DNA of 64,000 nucleotides, taken from Rhynchonema sp. JSB1_4. Taxonomy: Eukaryota; Nematoda; Chromadorea; Monhysterida; Xyalidae. Positions 1 through 13,200 of the stretch are shown here, in pieces. The stretch spans positions 62,001 to 126,000 of the forward strand of contig JASAMV010000618.1 in NCBI GenBank assembly GCA_030248065.1. Reading direction: 5' to 3'. The position numbers and the translations under genes are program-made. How positions within the stretch are numbered: the first letter of the stretch is position 1; every line of letters starts with the position of its first letter. The notes below the pieces were generated by a model, which saw only the letters and a program-made list of their open reading frames with translations, was not told the DNA's origin and did not search any database.

Positions 1-1166
1 TGACATCCTTCGTCATTCAGCACGCCGATCACAGGCACAATCGCATAGTTGAATCGGGTGCGAAACGGCGACAAAATGCATAAAACTTGGACGAAACTCG
101 ATGGCAGACCTAGAAAACCAAACCTTTCGGTCGCATGGCCTTTTGATCAAAAGATAAGTCGGGTTTTCAAACAACTGAGTGCAAAACAGTTGGCGAAACC
201 ATAAAGCACATTTTCAAAGGTCGTGTGACCAAGCTCAATGAAGATAAATCCGATCACACCGTTTGACAAACCCGCTTTCGTTTTATGTGCGAATCACAAA
301 TGTATAGATCGGCAACAAATAATAAATGTTTCACCATTGGCATAGCGCACAAACATTCGGCAAACCTGACAGTTGAATCTCAGAAAACCACCATCGATGT
401 GCATTCCCCAATCAACAATGTAATCGCTCACCGATTTCCTCATAGGCCTCTCTGAGCGCAGTGTCAACCAATGTCCTGTCACGTGTGTCCCGTCTGCCAC
501 CGGGCAGTGCGACTTCGTCTGCATGCGTGCGAAGATGCGAGGCGCGAACGGTCAACAGCAGGTGCCAGTGCAACGAATCTGTATGCACACAGACCACTGA
601 CGTATTCGATTTGGAAGAACGCATGTGAGACTTGCTCGTCGGATCAATCCTGTCTCATTTACGTGACATTCTTGTATAGGAGATATTACCAGAGACTGAC
701 ACTAATTCGACCAGCCACTGGTCGCAATAAACACTTTTTATGCTGCTGTTGAAACTAGTGTCATACATGAGTGCAAATCGAAATCTAGCTACGTAAACAA
801 AGAGCGTACCGATCACCAAACAGTTTGAATGTTGATTTGACGCCTGTGACTACTTTGAAGGGTGTTCGCTGAGGTCAACATTCTACATTTTAAAAGTGAT
901 TATTGTTCATTGAGATTGAAAATGCCTGATCCAGATCATGTTACCATGAAGACTGCATGATAACTGTGCCAGTCAAGTAATTACGCACCTGATTTCACGC
1001 CATATGGCTGCTTGGGTGTCAACAACATCAACACAGCCGACTCTTTGACATCACTATCATCATCATGTTGAACACGATGCAAATGTGTGCGATCGTCGAA
1101 TGCAATCAATCGCGAACGCAATTCGCACAAATCGATTGATTGATTGGAATGATTATCGGTGAACAT
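1..1166 (-). CDS. Nudix hydrolase, NUDT7/NUDT8-like CoA diphosphatase (3' end outside window)
   Basis: Three exons join in phase: 989-1166 (ATG at 1166), 432-578 and 109 down to the window edge. Donors are GTGCGT and GTGAGC; acceptors are CATACAG and TTTCTAG. Exon 1 ends with a hydrophobic strand (ESAVLMLL). Exon 2 carries LLLTVRASHLRTHADEVALP and the Nudix box GG-x2-D...ALREAYEEIG, with the REx2EE catalytic core. Exon 3 continues with RFNYAIVPVIGVLND, typical of NUDT7/8 just after the box. The family hydrolyses CoA and acyl-CoA diphosphates in peroxisomes or mitochondria. The frame stays open upstream to 1475, so the true start could lie further out and include a targeting peptide. The 3' end, where a peroxisomal signal could be, is not in the window. 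Family assignment is firm; substrate is inference. Confidence 0.85.
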
Positions 1167-1539
1167 CTGCAATATTCGAGTGAGAAGGGTATAATAAGAG
1201 GGAATGCCGGTTGAAATCGCAGTCTGATATTTTAAGTGTAATGCTTTATGGTACGAGGGTAAGCAGCTCTGGCAGGTTGATCCACAAACTGCTCCTGATG
1301 GCAAATCAACCATACTCCGCATCCGCAGTGTGAATGTTCGTTTGATTATAGACAGCAAAAAGTCCGGTCTGTCGCGATCTGTGTTCTCAACGACTGCAAC
1401 TCCAATTGGAAGAGAAAAAAGTAAGCAAACGCTCGTTCGACACGAGTTGAACCAAAAGTCAGCAATCCCTTTCATTGTTTCATTCTGTTTTATCTATTTA
1501 TTAACGAAGTACGACAAGAGGAGCGCCAAGTAAGTTTTT

Positions 1540-2298
1540 TTGCAAAATCTTGATAAACTAGTAATCATAAAAATAATGTAACAGAAATGCACGGACTTTT
1601 ATCTCACTGTTATATACGACGAAACGCTACTTTTGTGAACTTGAAACCAAAACCTAACTTTTCCATCACATTTGAAATTGTGGCCCATAAGAGCAGAAAC
1701 ATAATGACCTATAGATAATAATTTTTACATACAAAAGACTGACTGACATGCGAAAAAAGCACCGGTGGGTCTACATCATCTAAAAAAGCGACACAAATAA
1801 GCCATGATTGATAAATTTATTACAAAAAGATGAGAAAGTATATAGAACATTTAGTACCAGGGGTCGTGGATAGAAAAGAGACCATCAGAACAGAATAAGT
1901 TGATATCAATATCTGTAATAATTTCAGTGCGAACACCAAATAGTAATATTATAGACACACATCAGGGATAGCACAGGAAAGCTTTATCGCGGCTCAACAA
2001 AACCAACGCAAAATACACTTCAGATTAGTCGCTAAAACAATCCAGAAGAAAATTTTTGGTCAAAGAATTATTATCGTACGTACCGATTGTCTAAAATCAA
2101 GGACATTCACTATGAGCTAGCTCGGTGTCTAAATACACTAATATACCTAATGTGCAAATAACGCTGTAATCAGATATGAAGGCAAAAACTAATTACAAGA
2201 CAGCAATTTTACCCAATTGTTTACAAACACAGAATAGCCAAGGGGAATGTGGCGCAGTCGCGTTTTGAGCGTAGCTTGTTGCGTACATCACAAAATCA
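1540..2298. other. Intergenic stretch without recognisable gene
   Basis: AT-rich sequence between the Nudix gene start and the transposon at 2307. Neither strand shows an exon-like frame with splice sites. I see no repeat of the families found elsewhere. Confidence 0.5.
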
Positions 2299-2306
2299 CT
2301 ATCAAC

Positions 2307-2629
2307 CAGTGCAGTTCCTGATCCGGAGGGGCAGATGGCGGACCCCCCGTTTTTCGGAGGGGGAGGTAGTGTACCACCGAGGGGGGAAGGGGAAGAACTA
2401 AATTCAGGAAAAAGTCACTTTTTAGGAGAAAAATTTGAGCTGCTTTTGCCTCTTTTCGGAAAAAATTCTTCATAAAACGGGTATTTTTGGCGACTTTTGA
2501 GAGCAGCGACTTAAGAATCACACATTTTAGGTCTAAAAATGCCTTCTGAGGGGGAGATAGGGGATAGTGCACCACCTGAGGGGAGATAGCACACCCGAGG
2601 GGGACCCCCTCCTCCCAGGAACTACACTG
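2307..2629. mobile_element. hAT-like MITE, family A (copy 1)
   Basis: The element begins CAGTGCAGTTCCTG and ends CCAGGAACTACACTG, giving 15-bp terminal inverted repeats. It is flanked by a perfect 8-bp target duplication, ctatcaac (2299-2306 and 2630-2637). The interior has G- or C-run blocks next to the ends and a core with repeated GGCCTAAAAATGCC-like words. It has no coding capacity. Other copies lie near 19.2-20.0, 22.8, 24.0, 32.7, 37.7, 38.6, 45.2 and 59.4 kb. Confidence 0.9.
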
Positions 2630-2919
2630 CTATCAACAGAAGTCTTCAAGAGAAACCTTTGGTACCACGTTCACAATAAAGTCCAACTCAGAAAAAACAT
2701 ACAACAAACGGAAAACATACAACAAACGGAGAATATTTCTTCACATGACCAAAATAAATAAAATCCCAACCGCTTCACAATAAAGAGGATGGGCTGTGCA
2801 TCCTTTTTGAGCCCGATCAGTGTCATGGCACGGCACCGTTTTGCATACTAACGAAAAAATGATTCTTCTAAGGCCTTAATCCAATTGATCAATCAAGTCA
2901 TCGCCTTGCCAATTCAGGG

Positions 2920-5900
2920 TCATTTGCACTTGATCCCCTCATGCTTGATGGCCTCCCTCGACTCTTTCTCCCTTAAGTCCACGGTAACTTTGGTGAACAG
3001 GGGCGTTTCATCAACTTTGATTAAATCATATTTTAGGGAGCTCAGTCCGTCTTTACGCCAGCGACGTTTAGTTCTGTACATCAGTTTGTATCGACATTGA
3101 TTCACAGCGTTAGATGACTCGTGCGAATGTTTGATCATTTTGTAGCGCGCGATCGCCGCCGGATAACGCGACACTGTGTAGCCATTGAGCGTCACTCTGC
3201 AAAACTATGATACGGTGTGGACGTGAAAAGTGTTGAGCAGCACATGGCAGTGTTGCAACAAAATAAAAAAGCTTTCTTGAAAAAGTGCTTGTTTGTTTAA
3301 AAAATGTCGGCACTTAAACATGAATAACACACAGAATATTTTCGACATTTGTGTTACCCAAAATCATAAAAAACACACAAAATCACTAATTGATGGTCAT
3401 AAGACGGTAATGCCATACCTTTCCGACATATCGTCATCCTCGCCGCCCCAGCCCCAATAGTTATTTGAATACCCGTTGACTTTCTGGAACTGCGTCTTGG
3501 TCAAAGCGGTGATGCCACCGAACAGTGTTGAGTACAACAATCTGCAGATCAAGAAAAAGTTAACACTTGAGAGCTATCAAGTTTTGGTCGTCTAATCCAT
3601 CTGGTCTCATCTTGGATAATGGACAATTCGAGCGTTATTGATACCACTAAGTCAGAGCAGCGTAAACGTTGTTTCTAGAGAGCTGATAACTATACGATAG
3701 CTGAAACTCGTAGCAGCAGAAAGGAGTGTGTAGCAGTGTTATTATTTAGTTCTCATAAATGTGAGCAAGATTTATACTAATAGAGTAGTCTAAAGCTGCA
3801 TATATAGTTTCGGACCCTCTCACGAGACTATATATGTCAGAATGCATCCGGGTCCTCCGGGAAAACCACGAATTATCCTTCACTATCTAGTGCGGACAAA
3901 ACTGATGAAAGCCGAGCGCGTAAGACTCAAACTAAGGCTCAGGCTTTGAACGAAATTTGTCCGAGCAAAATGATAGCGAGAAAGAACTTCTTAAGAAGCC
4001 TCCCCGACAGTCACACTCAACCGACTTGTAATTGAACTTGTCGACGGCGACCGACATGTGTCTCGGCTGTGCATCCGGGCACGAGTACAGATTTCGATCG
4101 TCTTCCGGCAACAAGTCGACATCGTGAAAGATGTAGCATTGCCAATCGTAGAGCTTGTTCGCCTCGATATAGCCTACGTTCATCAATTTGGCACGATTGA
4201 ACGTCTGATTGCCGACCTGGGGATAAAAGTGAAAAGATTTGCGCTTGATGAATGGGACAAAGACGTGATAATCGAACGTATATGCACGATATCAACTTGG
4301 GCGACTGATTTTTTCGATCTCGCTCGGCCGCTGTCAAGGGAGCAAAACTGAATTCACGATAGGTTTCATGACTAAGAACCGTACGGATTTCAATTTGAGC
4401 CACTACAAAACCTGGGTCTGTTTATTCTGGTCTAGAAAAAACTTTTTACGCTGGTCAAAACCAGAACGGCTACGGCTACGAAAATTATTGAACACGTGAA
4501 GGCACGTGGTCAAAGCAGATGCGACTTAATCCCCTACGGTTTACACCAATCTTCGGTTCGCGCTGGTAGGACACCACAATTTTCTATGAATCACAACGCT
4601 TAAAAAACCAAAAACATGAGCTTTAATAAAAAAAGTGGTTCAAAATACAAACCTGCTCAACAATGAAAATGGCATAATCCAGTTGTTGTTTCGTGAGCAG
4701 AGAGTGCAGATTGTGCAGGAAGCCCCTGAGATGTCGTTCGCGATCTCGATAGGGAATGATGATGGCCACCCTGTGATTGGATCGACAATCGGCCGGTTTG
4801 CCGTGACCGCCCCGCTCCAGGTACGGATAGAGACGCTCCAGCTCGGACATTGATGGGTAGTCGAACCAAACTTTGATGCGACCGACTGTCAATGGGAATA
4901 ACGATGAAATGATATGATTGGAAGGCACGGACCACGCCAGCACAAATTCCACATTGGCAATCCCATTGCCTTCCCTCTCAAGGACAAACAAGAGGCTTTT
5001 CGAGTTCTGGTTTGGTTATTCGTGTCTATCATTACAAGATTTGCAAATGATTGAATGGCTACGCTTCAGCAACAACACTATTTTGCGAGGCCCACTCAAT
5101 CCCACCTCCCTCAAATCATGGGCATATAATGCAAAATTACTATAGAAACAACAAAGGGAACCGGACCTAAAACTGGAGGCACCGGCGGGCACTGCTCCAA
5201 CTTGTCGCTCTGACCCGTGAACGGCGCCCCCACCAACGGATCCTGAAAGTCAATAGAAGAATATCACTTAACTAAGAAACGTCGTTTTTTACTCTGCCTT
5301 CTAATTGCATTCGGTCTGAAAATCAACCGAAAGTATGAATTATTAGTCATCGTGCGTTTCATACGAGCGCACACATGCAGTACGTGATCGCTTTCTTTTG
5401 GTAACATATCACGAGCTTTACACCTAGAAATATGCGAAACTCACACACGCATGATGTGACACTAATATTCCAAATCTGTCTTGAGCACAAAGCAATCAAA
5501 CCTCAGTAATAGACTCCGTAGTAGCATTTGAGTCGGCAACAGAACTTGACATAATATCCGTAACTTCATCCTCAGCATTTCCATTCTTTGGCACCGAGTG
5601 TGTGGTGGCATTATCTGATTTGATTGTGTCAGCCGGCGATGACTGAAATAAACAGCAACTAAAGTAACACACTACTATTGATTATGGCACGGTTTCAGTT
5701 CGCAATGTTTGAGAACGCAAAAAAGTCATACCGCTGCCCGCACAATAAAACACCTCAAAACGTTGTTGTGCGCATTATTATGAAATATGAGTGTTCGAAT
5801 GAAACACAGACAGCGCTCATAATTGTCCCGAAATTTATGTAAATCCATCCAATGCCCTCATAATGCAATCGCTGAAAGAACTGAAATCAACAAAAAACTA

Positions 5901-6633
5901 GGTACAACCTGAGCTGCATTCGTTTCCACAATTGAATGCTCTCTGCCTTCAGGTCTGGATGAATGCTTTGCAACACCGACAGTGGGCGAAGGCGGGTGCA
6001 CTGGCTCCTGCAACAACCGACGCAGTGTCTTTATTGTATGTGTTTTTTTGCACTCTACCCTTTCTTCATTGACCGAAAAGATAGTTGTCACCGGAAGTAC
6101 CGGATGGGCATGATGACAAAGGCGATTTTGTTCAGGCCACTCCTCAAGACAACATTGTGGGCCGCATCAATCAACCATACACGGCTTTAACAAACCTTTT
6201 GATTGCCTCTTGTAACAGCACAAATTTTCAGAGCCATAAAACTTATTTTTTGCCCTTGATGAACTATTTCTGTGCTGCTGCTGATCAAAATTGGTGTCAC
6301 CAACTAGAACAGAGCAAAAACGTACGTCCACGCAAAGTAGCACGGAACAAAACCATCGCTCACTCACTTGTACACTGCCGTCTTCCTTTTTCGTGCCCCA
6401 AAACGTGGCCGGATTAATCTTCCAAATATTCACGTCGACTTTATAGACAGTGTGACCGAACATAAATTGAGCGAGGATTACCTGCACAGTTGAAACAAAA
6501 ATTCTGAGCTTTGTAAGAACCCTGAGTTTTCAAGGAAGAACTCAACGCACCACACAGATGAGCAGCAGAATACACTTCCATTTGGTGACGTGGTGGCGTA
6601 AGTGATATGAGATCGTTCGCGGGCCTATAACAC
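2920..6633 (-). CDS. Beta-1,4-galactosyltransferase family glycosyltransferase (GT7)
   Basis: Nine exons join in phase: 6551-6633, 6368-6481, 5909-6007, 5502-5642, 5167-5242, 4653-4885, 4026-4216, 3419-3541 and 2920-3196 (stop 2920-2922). They encode about 445 residues; the exon with the start codon was not found. Order: short cytoplasmic tail; signal anchor split by an intron (CILLLICV then [13 protein letters not shown]); Ser/Thr-rich stem with two NATT glycosylation sequons; catalytic domain. The catalytic part shows [40 protein letters not shown] (DxD-like metal site) and [10 protein letters not shown], the GT7 signature. The family transfers Gal or GalNAc from UDP-sugar to GlcNAc in the Golgi. 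Donor specificity cannot be told here. The C-terminus carries a lysine-rich tail of about 15 residues beyond the usual end. Confidence 0.92.
4438..4457. repeat. Terminus of a short MITE family (TTTTACGCTGGTCAAAA)
   Basis: This sits in an intron of the galactosyltransferase gene. The same 17-bp word recurs at about 56538-56560 and 63345-63368, each beside an inverted partner ACCAGCGTAAAA. Only one end is clear here. Confidence 0.5.
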
Positions 6634-6952
6634 CTGAAAAGATGCTCTTCAGTAACTTCAGAAAATTTACGCCGAAGAAAATTCAAAGACAATAGTGACA
6701 ACAAAGAGCAATTAAACAACTTTTTAGACCTCGTCTCATCCATGTAAACAAAAATTATCAATATTCGGAAACCTCAAGCACTTTTTCACACAGCCCGCAC
6801 GGAAATGTGGCAGGCAAACATGAAAACATTTCCCAAACATCAGATAAAATTAATTTAAAGCGGTCCAGGCAGTGGGGGCACTGAGCCAAACTGGTTCAAC
6901 TTTTCATAGGTCATAGTCGACATTAACCCGAATACAATTTCATTTACAGAAC

Positions 6953-7352
6953 TTTGATTGAAGCAGTATCGACCAAGAACAGCGTCGTCAAAGGTACCAA
7001 CTCGGGAACAAAATAAATTTCGGACCAGCTGCCCAAAAGTGACATTTATAGCGTGTGAAGATACGTCACCAATCTGTTTTTATTCGCTGGGTTACGGTAG
7101 TTTCAGAACTGCACTGGGTAAAAAAATGTTTCACACGTGCCAACTCACCATCAGTAGATAAGCGCACCAACATTTGGGGAACAAAACGCTTGATGACCAC
7201 GCTGGTTTGAGCTGTGCTACCGTAACCCAGCGAATAAAAAGAGATTGGTGACCTATCTTCACACGTTATGAATGTCGTTTTTGAGCAGCTGGTCCGGAAT
7301 ATTTTATACTCCTGGGTTGGTACGTTTGACGATATCGTTCTCAGTCGATATT
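6953..7352. mobile_element. Fold-back element, about 400 bp
   Basis: The two halves are inverted, imperfect copies over about 130 bp each. The left arm contains ACGTCACCAATCTGTTTTTA and CGCTGGGTTACGGTAG. The right arm contains CTACCGTAACCCAGCG and AGAGATTGGTGACCTATC. The outer ends (CAGTATCGACCAAGAAC and GTTCTCAGTCGATATTG) also pair. No coding frame is present. It lies just upstream of the galactosyltransferase gene. Confidence 0.75.
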
Positions 7353-7448
7353 GAGGCAGTCGGTAGATTTCATATAAACTGCATTATATTCACATGAATT
7401 GCGACAAACAGATCTGAAGTTTTCAGCAAGTTCGGTGACCGGACCTTA

Positions 7449-8941
7449 GGCGGCCTTCACAATGCATGCGGGTTGCGGGTTGCGGGTTGCGGGCCGAGGT
7501 AATGCGGGCCCGCAAAAATTGAATCCGCACTAGGTTTCACAATGCAGTGTGCGGGTTGCGGGCCAGAAGTTCTAATTGAAGCAAACCCGCAACCCGCAGT
7601 TCCTTGCCCGCATGCGGGTGCATTGTGAAACCAAAAAATGCGGGTTGCGGGCGAAGAGTTGCCCGTTGCAGTAGCTGTCACCTCCTCGTGGTGACGGGTG
7701 GAAACGATCAAGGTCAAGAGCTAGCCAAGATCGGCCAAGCACAGCTTCACAGCTCAACACAGAGTTTGCCACCACAGTCGGCAACAGACGCCCGCCAGTG
7801 CTGTACCATCTCTGCTTTCCTTTTTCACCCCTGGCCACAGCACACGACAATAACCACAGAGTTCCTAACAGTTTAATGGAACGAAGACGGCCTGCATGGG
7901 CAGAAGGCCGTTGGCAGATCTCCCCAAACTAGCCATGGGCATGGGAAAGCACAACTACAAAATGGAAACAGTCGAACATTTTCTGTGTAAGTGCCTCGGC
8001 CTGAAAAACATCCGAAAACAAACCATGGGCGCAGAAACAGTCACCCTGGATGAAGCCCGCGACACCAAAGAATAATGGTCTCCAAGTTGCTGGGCGTGTG
8101 TAAAAATCCCTACCACGGGGTTCCACACTGGCGCGGCTCGCCGCGCCTGCCCACGAATCATCGGGCGAAGAGGAGTTTAGGAAACGTCACAAAGAATAAC
8201 ATTCATGAGCTACATTACTGCCGTCAATGAATGCATCTATTCTCTGCAGTTATCCGTTGAAACATCCCTAAATTTTGCAACAGTGCAGAAAAGTGTCATG
8301 TCAAGCAGCTAATTAAAACCGAGTAAATTATAAAGCGGCCATCATTCGTTCAAAGTGTACATTTTGTTTAGAAAATGGCGTGTGCTGCTGGATGCGCTGT
8401 GTGTATAAAAAGTGCCATGAGGCGATGGAATGCCTATACATACAGTATAAACACGTGCACTCCGTTTTGGACACAATGGGATTGCAGATTCTCGTTGTTT
8501 TCAGTTGTTTGGAAAGCTGAGCACGGAAGTTTCAGAAGAAATCTGTACAAATTTAGCATGCAAATTGATTGCGCAAATAAAGATAAGCGTGTTATGCTTG
8601 GCACACTGTTCTTGGAATTCTGCAACATCGAAAACACATAGAGAGTCGAAAACTTGTGCTCTCTGAGCAATGGGTCAACAAAAATCAACCATCCGAGCAT
8701 GCGCTGAGGGCCCAAACCCGCAAAAAAATAGGATCAGTTCTAATCGAGAAAATGCGGGTTGCGGGCCGATTTGGCCCGCAACCCGCAACCCGCACGCTGC
8801 TATGTGAAGGACACTCTGCGTGCGGGTTGCGGGCCGGGCTCGGCCCGCAATCCGCGACCCGCATTTCCTGTGTCTTCACAATGCACAGTGCGGGTTGCGG
8901 GCCGATGTGGCCCGCAACCCGCATGCATTGTGAAGGCCGCC
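7449..8941. mobile_element. PIF/Harbinger-like non-autonomous element, family J
   Basis: The termini GGCGGCCTTCACAATGCATG and its complement at the right end give perfect inverted repeats of about 30 bp. The flanks are TTA on both sides (7446-7448, 8942-8944), the 3-bp duplication typical of PIF/Harbinger. Both subterminal zones are arrays of GCGGGTTGCGGGCC words in opposite orientation. The 1-kb interior has no recognisable transposase or Myb-like frame. Confidence 0.75.
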
Positions 8942-8989
8942 TTACTGCCTGGACCCCCCGCTTTAAGAATCCCATATATTGACGGCTGA

Positions 8990-10190
8990 AATGCGTGTGT
9001 CAAAAAAAATCACCTCGAAGACCTAAAACAACTAAATCAAGAACGGCTGTCAACCAAACGCACCGTCCAACATGACTATGTACAATGGACGTCTCCTTGT
9101 GCGATGATAGGACGACAAAGCACGTTTGCGTGAATGCGACTGACTAGGACGAGTGTTTGACTGCTCACGCACAATCGACACGCCTGCAATCAAAGCCGGA
9201 ACTTGTACAGTCACATCCTTTTGTTGTGGGCCTCGCCGGGCGGCATCGGGTATTGTTCGACGTTAAATGCCTGTTATTGTTCGTGCATAAAATCCCGAGC
9301 AAAATACCCCTCTGTTTGAATGCCACAGGTGCTGCTTGTGCACGTTAGAAGCGGTTGAAATGAACAAAACTCTTACAATTCACCATCTTCATGAAGGATG
9401 AAAGCTTGCGTGCGTAGTAAGCACGTTCCCCAATCTGATGTTAATAACGGAGCCACAACACTATTCCGAATGTTCTTGGTTTTTCGAACAAAAGTACGGT
9501 CATTCTCAATCCTGTCACGATTCATAAACATATTTTCTGGAACCAACCAGATGATTGTCTACTGAGCGATACGTAGGTAGTGCTGTCCGAGGGACCGACA
9601 ACACCAACGTTGTCCTCAACAACGCGCATCGCCGGCCGCGCGTCTGCAAAAAGGATAAAAAGATACAAATTACAAGCAACAATTTGCATTTTTTTGAACT
9701 TTTTACCACACTCACCAGCTCAACACCGAGCCAGTGCCAATCCGCATGCGTTTCTCGTGCGACTCTGTGATTGGATGAGTTTTGAATAGCAAACAACTTT
9801 ATAGGTTAGGTCACACGACGATCGCTGAAAAAGTAAAGCGTAGCTTTTCAACTACAAAAATCAACATTTAATTTTTTTTCAATAAGCGCAACGCCAGATA
9901 CTAGGTACACCAAAAAGTTGTGATAACACTTGGTATAAAATACATCAACGTTATTTTTGAAATCGATCTCATGGTTGTTGTTGTTGTTGTGGTTTTCAAG
10001 GTAAGTATGGAGGCCAGGCAGCCAGGCAACAGCGAACTGGTGCTTTTGATGATAAGCGTGGTAACTCGATAAACGAAGAAAATAGCTGTGCATACCAAAA
10101 ATGGAAGAATAAAAACAGGATAATACGCAGCTTCCATTGACAGCGTTTGGGCAGATAATCCTTATCATACGAAAATTTGACGGTGGCCGT
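8990..10190. other. Intergenic; one possible minus-strand exon
   Basis: On the minus strand an exon-like segment at about 9551-9648 follows a TTTTTGCAG acceptor and ends at a GT. It reads plausibly (RPAMRVVEDNVGVVGPSDST). A second segment before GAGCTG/GTGAGT lies near 9714-9775. Their phases do not join, and I recognise no family. The rest shows nothing. Confidence 0.3.
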
Positions 10191-10194
10191 CGAA

Positions 10195-10290
10195 AATCCC
10201 GAAAAAAAAATCCCAAAAAAAAACAAAAAAAAAAAAAAAAAAAAAAAAAAAAACAAAAAAAAAAAAAAAAAAAAAACAAATTTTTTTTTC
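10195..10290. repeat. Poly(A) tract
   Basis: About 75 nearly uninterrupted A residues on the plus strand, followed by T and C runs. It could be a retrotransposed tail or a low-complexity expansion. No retroelement body is recognisable upstream. The long Phe and Lys frames through it are artefacts. Confidence 0.8.
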
Positions 10291-10299
10291 CCCCAATTT

Positions 10300-13200
10300 G
10301 ACACACATTTTTTGACACTCAAAACTGAACGAACGAAAGAGAGCACAACACAAACACGACAAAATGTCTCTGGCATGACCTGGAGTAGAGCGCACTGTCC
10401 CGGTTCGCATTCAAAACCGAGTTATGCTAATATTATGCATCTATAAAAAATGCATAAAGATTTATATGCAAATACAGCCGAAGCAGCGTCTTCAATGGGC
10501 TCTTAAAAAACTTCTCAACCTCAAGTATGAATTTTTGAGTAACAAACTGTGAACATGGACATGGCATCGATATGGCTCGTATTCAAACCAGACATGTGCA
10601 ACTCTCGTGCATCCAAAATTCCCTATGACTAGGGCGGAGAGGAAATTTCCGGTGGAATGGGACCAACGGATATCGGCCGAACAGTAACAAATTGGCAGTT
10701 AGGGACAATCAGTAACGCTGGTCACTGTTGTGGTGGAATTTCTCGCATCGAACCGAGGTCAAGCCCGGGTATCCTCATAATGTAAAAATTAGTTGCTGAT
10801 GAAAAAGACAGTTTCTTTTTTCTTCCTTTTATTTCTGCAGCCCAAGGAAGTTGCCAGCCCAAGATAGGAATAATTATGCAATACCTAACAAGTGCAGAAA
10901 TAAATATGCCATATAACAGACTTACCCCAACTTTTGGCCCTAAAGACCGCATCCAACTTTTAGCGAATTTGGTTGTGCAAGTGCTGCACATATCGGAACA
11001 AAACCACGGAACTGCGACCACGTGATAAACCGGCAACGACTCCACAAACCTGGAGCACAAACTCACAAAACAAGGCGACAAAAAGACACGCACAAAACAA
11101 AAGTACCTGTTGAAATTCCGAATAATATTATCCAAAATGCACAATAAAACAGGCGAAAAAACAACGCAATGTGCCTTTAGCGTTTAGTCCAAAATGTGTG
11201 CAAGTGTTATGCACGATGTGTGTGTGTCTGCAAAATGTGTGCGTGTATGGTTTATGGAATGCATAATTCGACAATTGCCATACATCCAGAGCTAAAAAGA
11301 GTAATTATTCTCACTGCATGCGCGCTTGTGTGCAAACAGACATAAATGGTTATCAATTTATAACAACTCGGCATTTTTTGGCGTTTTCAATGGGGCAGTC
11401 AAGTCAAGCCAACTGCTTGGTGGGGTGCAATCCTTTTTTTACATCGCTAGCTCGCTTATTGATAGAAAATTCGAATTTTCGGCCCCAACTGGCTGAGAAC
11501 CGAGCATTCAAAATATCCATGCATTGCTAATTCGCCCCAGGAAAAAAGCAAAAAATAACAGGCGTTCAAATAACTCCGTTTTTTCTCTGGACCACAAACA
11601 AGAAGAATAAAATGCCAAATTCACGCGCTCGATACATTATCGAAAGCCCAAATGTTTATTCTGTTGTCTTGTATGCATATACAGTATGTACATAGCACAT
11701 ACGTATCCATCTACCAAAAGCCCTTCTGTATATATCAATTTACGTCAGCTCCACGTAACCTCAGCAAAATAACGACACGCGCACAAAAATACCACACTAT
11801 CTGTATCGGCAATACTAATGCGCTGCGTTATGTTGGGTACTACTTCAGCATATTCTACAATAAATGCATGCTGCCTATTTCGTACTCAAAATCTGACTTC
11901 AGAACGAAACCAGAGATTATGTATCGTATCTGTATTTTCAGCGTTGGAGTAAGCAGATAGCTAGAGAGAAAATGTCGTTATAGCTTACTCTAGCCAGCAG
12001 CGTCATGGTGTATAGCTGGAGATAATCAAGCCCGCACGCTTATGCTGTACCAGTACATGTTTGGAAACGAACATCGGGTAAAAATGCCGTGGACGTCGAA
12101 AACCCGAAAAACACAGGAAAATAAAAAATGTCAGAAACGAAAAAAATGCTTGTCGTCAGAAGTGGGTATTCATATAGCTCGTGACCCCGGGAGTGAAACG
12201 TTATCCCTACGGTGTAAAATTGGCCTCGGCTCAGGCTTGAGCATAGGTTTAAGCTTACGCTTGTTCACAGGCTTAGGCTGCCAGCCAGGAAGACCTGGCC
12301 GTATGAAGGCATAAGGCAACATTCACAAAAGTTCAACGGCACTGGACTTCATTCAGGGTTAGGCGTGGGCTGCCAACCACGAGAAAGTAAGACGTGACCA
12401 AACGAGAATCACAAGAACTTGAGCCCGAACTGCACCACCAGAGTGCCCATTTTTTCTGTGCACGAGCTACATGAATACCCCTTTCCAACAAAAAATTGTT
12501 TTTCTCACGTTTTATATTTTTCGGGGTTTTTATGTTTCGTGGTTTCTTTCAGGGTTTTCGATTTTCGGGCGTTTCGACCCCACCCAAAAATGCATCAAAC
12601 TTGACAAAATTGCATGGCCAAACGAGACTATGAGTGACAAACATGAAAGAAGCCAGCTAAGTCGGAACGGCAGGAACTGTACGGATTCGGATCGGATACA
12701 TAAGACTAAAAAATGCTCACAAAGATGTTCATGACCGCAAAGACTCCAAGACAGACTGTTGCGAGCGCCAAAAAAACAGGTTTAATTATGCAGTAGCTTA
12801 GCTGGACTGGATAGCAGACCCCCTTTGTAAATCAGGCTGGGCAGGCGAACATTACCGGCCTTCAGAAATATCGAACAAAAAACAGAGTGAGCAAGCAAGC
12901 ACACACGTGCACCTCTATTCCCACGGGACGAATGAAAACTGCAAAATGAAGCTGTCAGCGTCTGACGAATATACAGCACCCCATGGTCAGCAGAGTGCCA
13001 AATTTGTGTTCCAACCACACTGACTCTCTCCAGCTGGCTGCAGGCTAAAATCAGTCCAAATTAGAGAAGATGAGATATGGCGGCCGCCAGCCTAGCTCAT
13101 TGAAAAAGACGGGAAAATTACTTCAGTCACGCACCGAAGAAACCCAGACAAAAATAGAAGTCAGAAGTGCTGGGTAACAAACCACAACAACCTGAACGTT

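Noticed and set aside
9848..10446. Frames with long Phe or Lys runs
   Set aside because: Translation of the poly(A) tract at 10195-10290.
10722..11144. 140-residue minus-strand frame
   Set aside because: No splice support or recognisable motif; it lies in AT-rich intergenic DNA.
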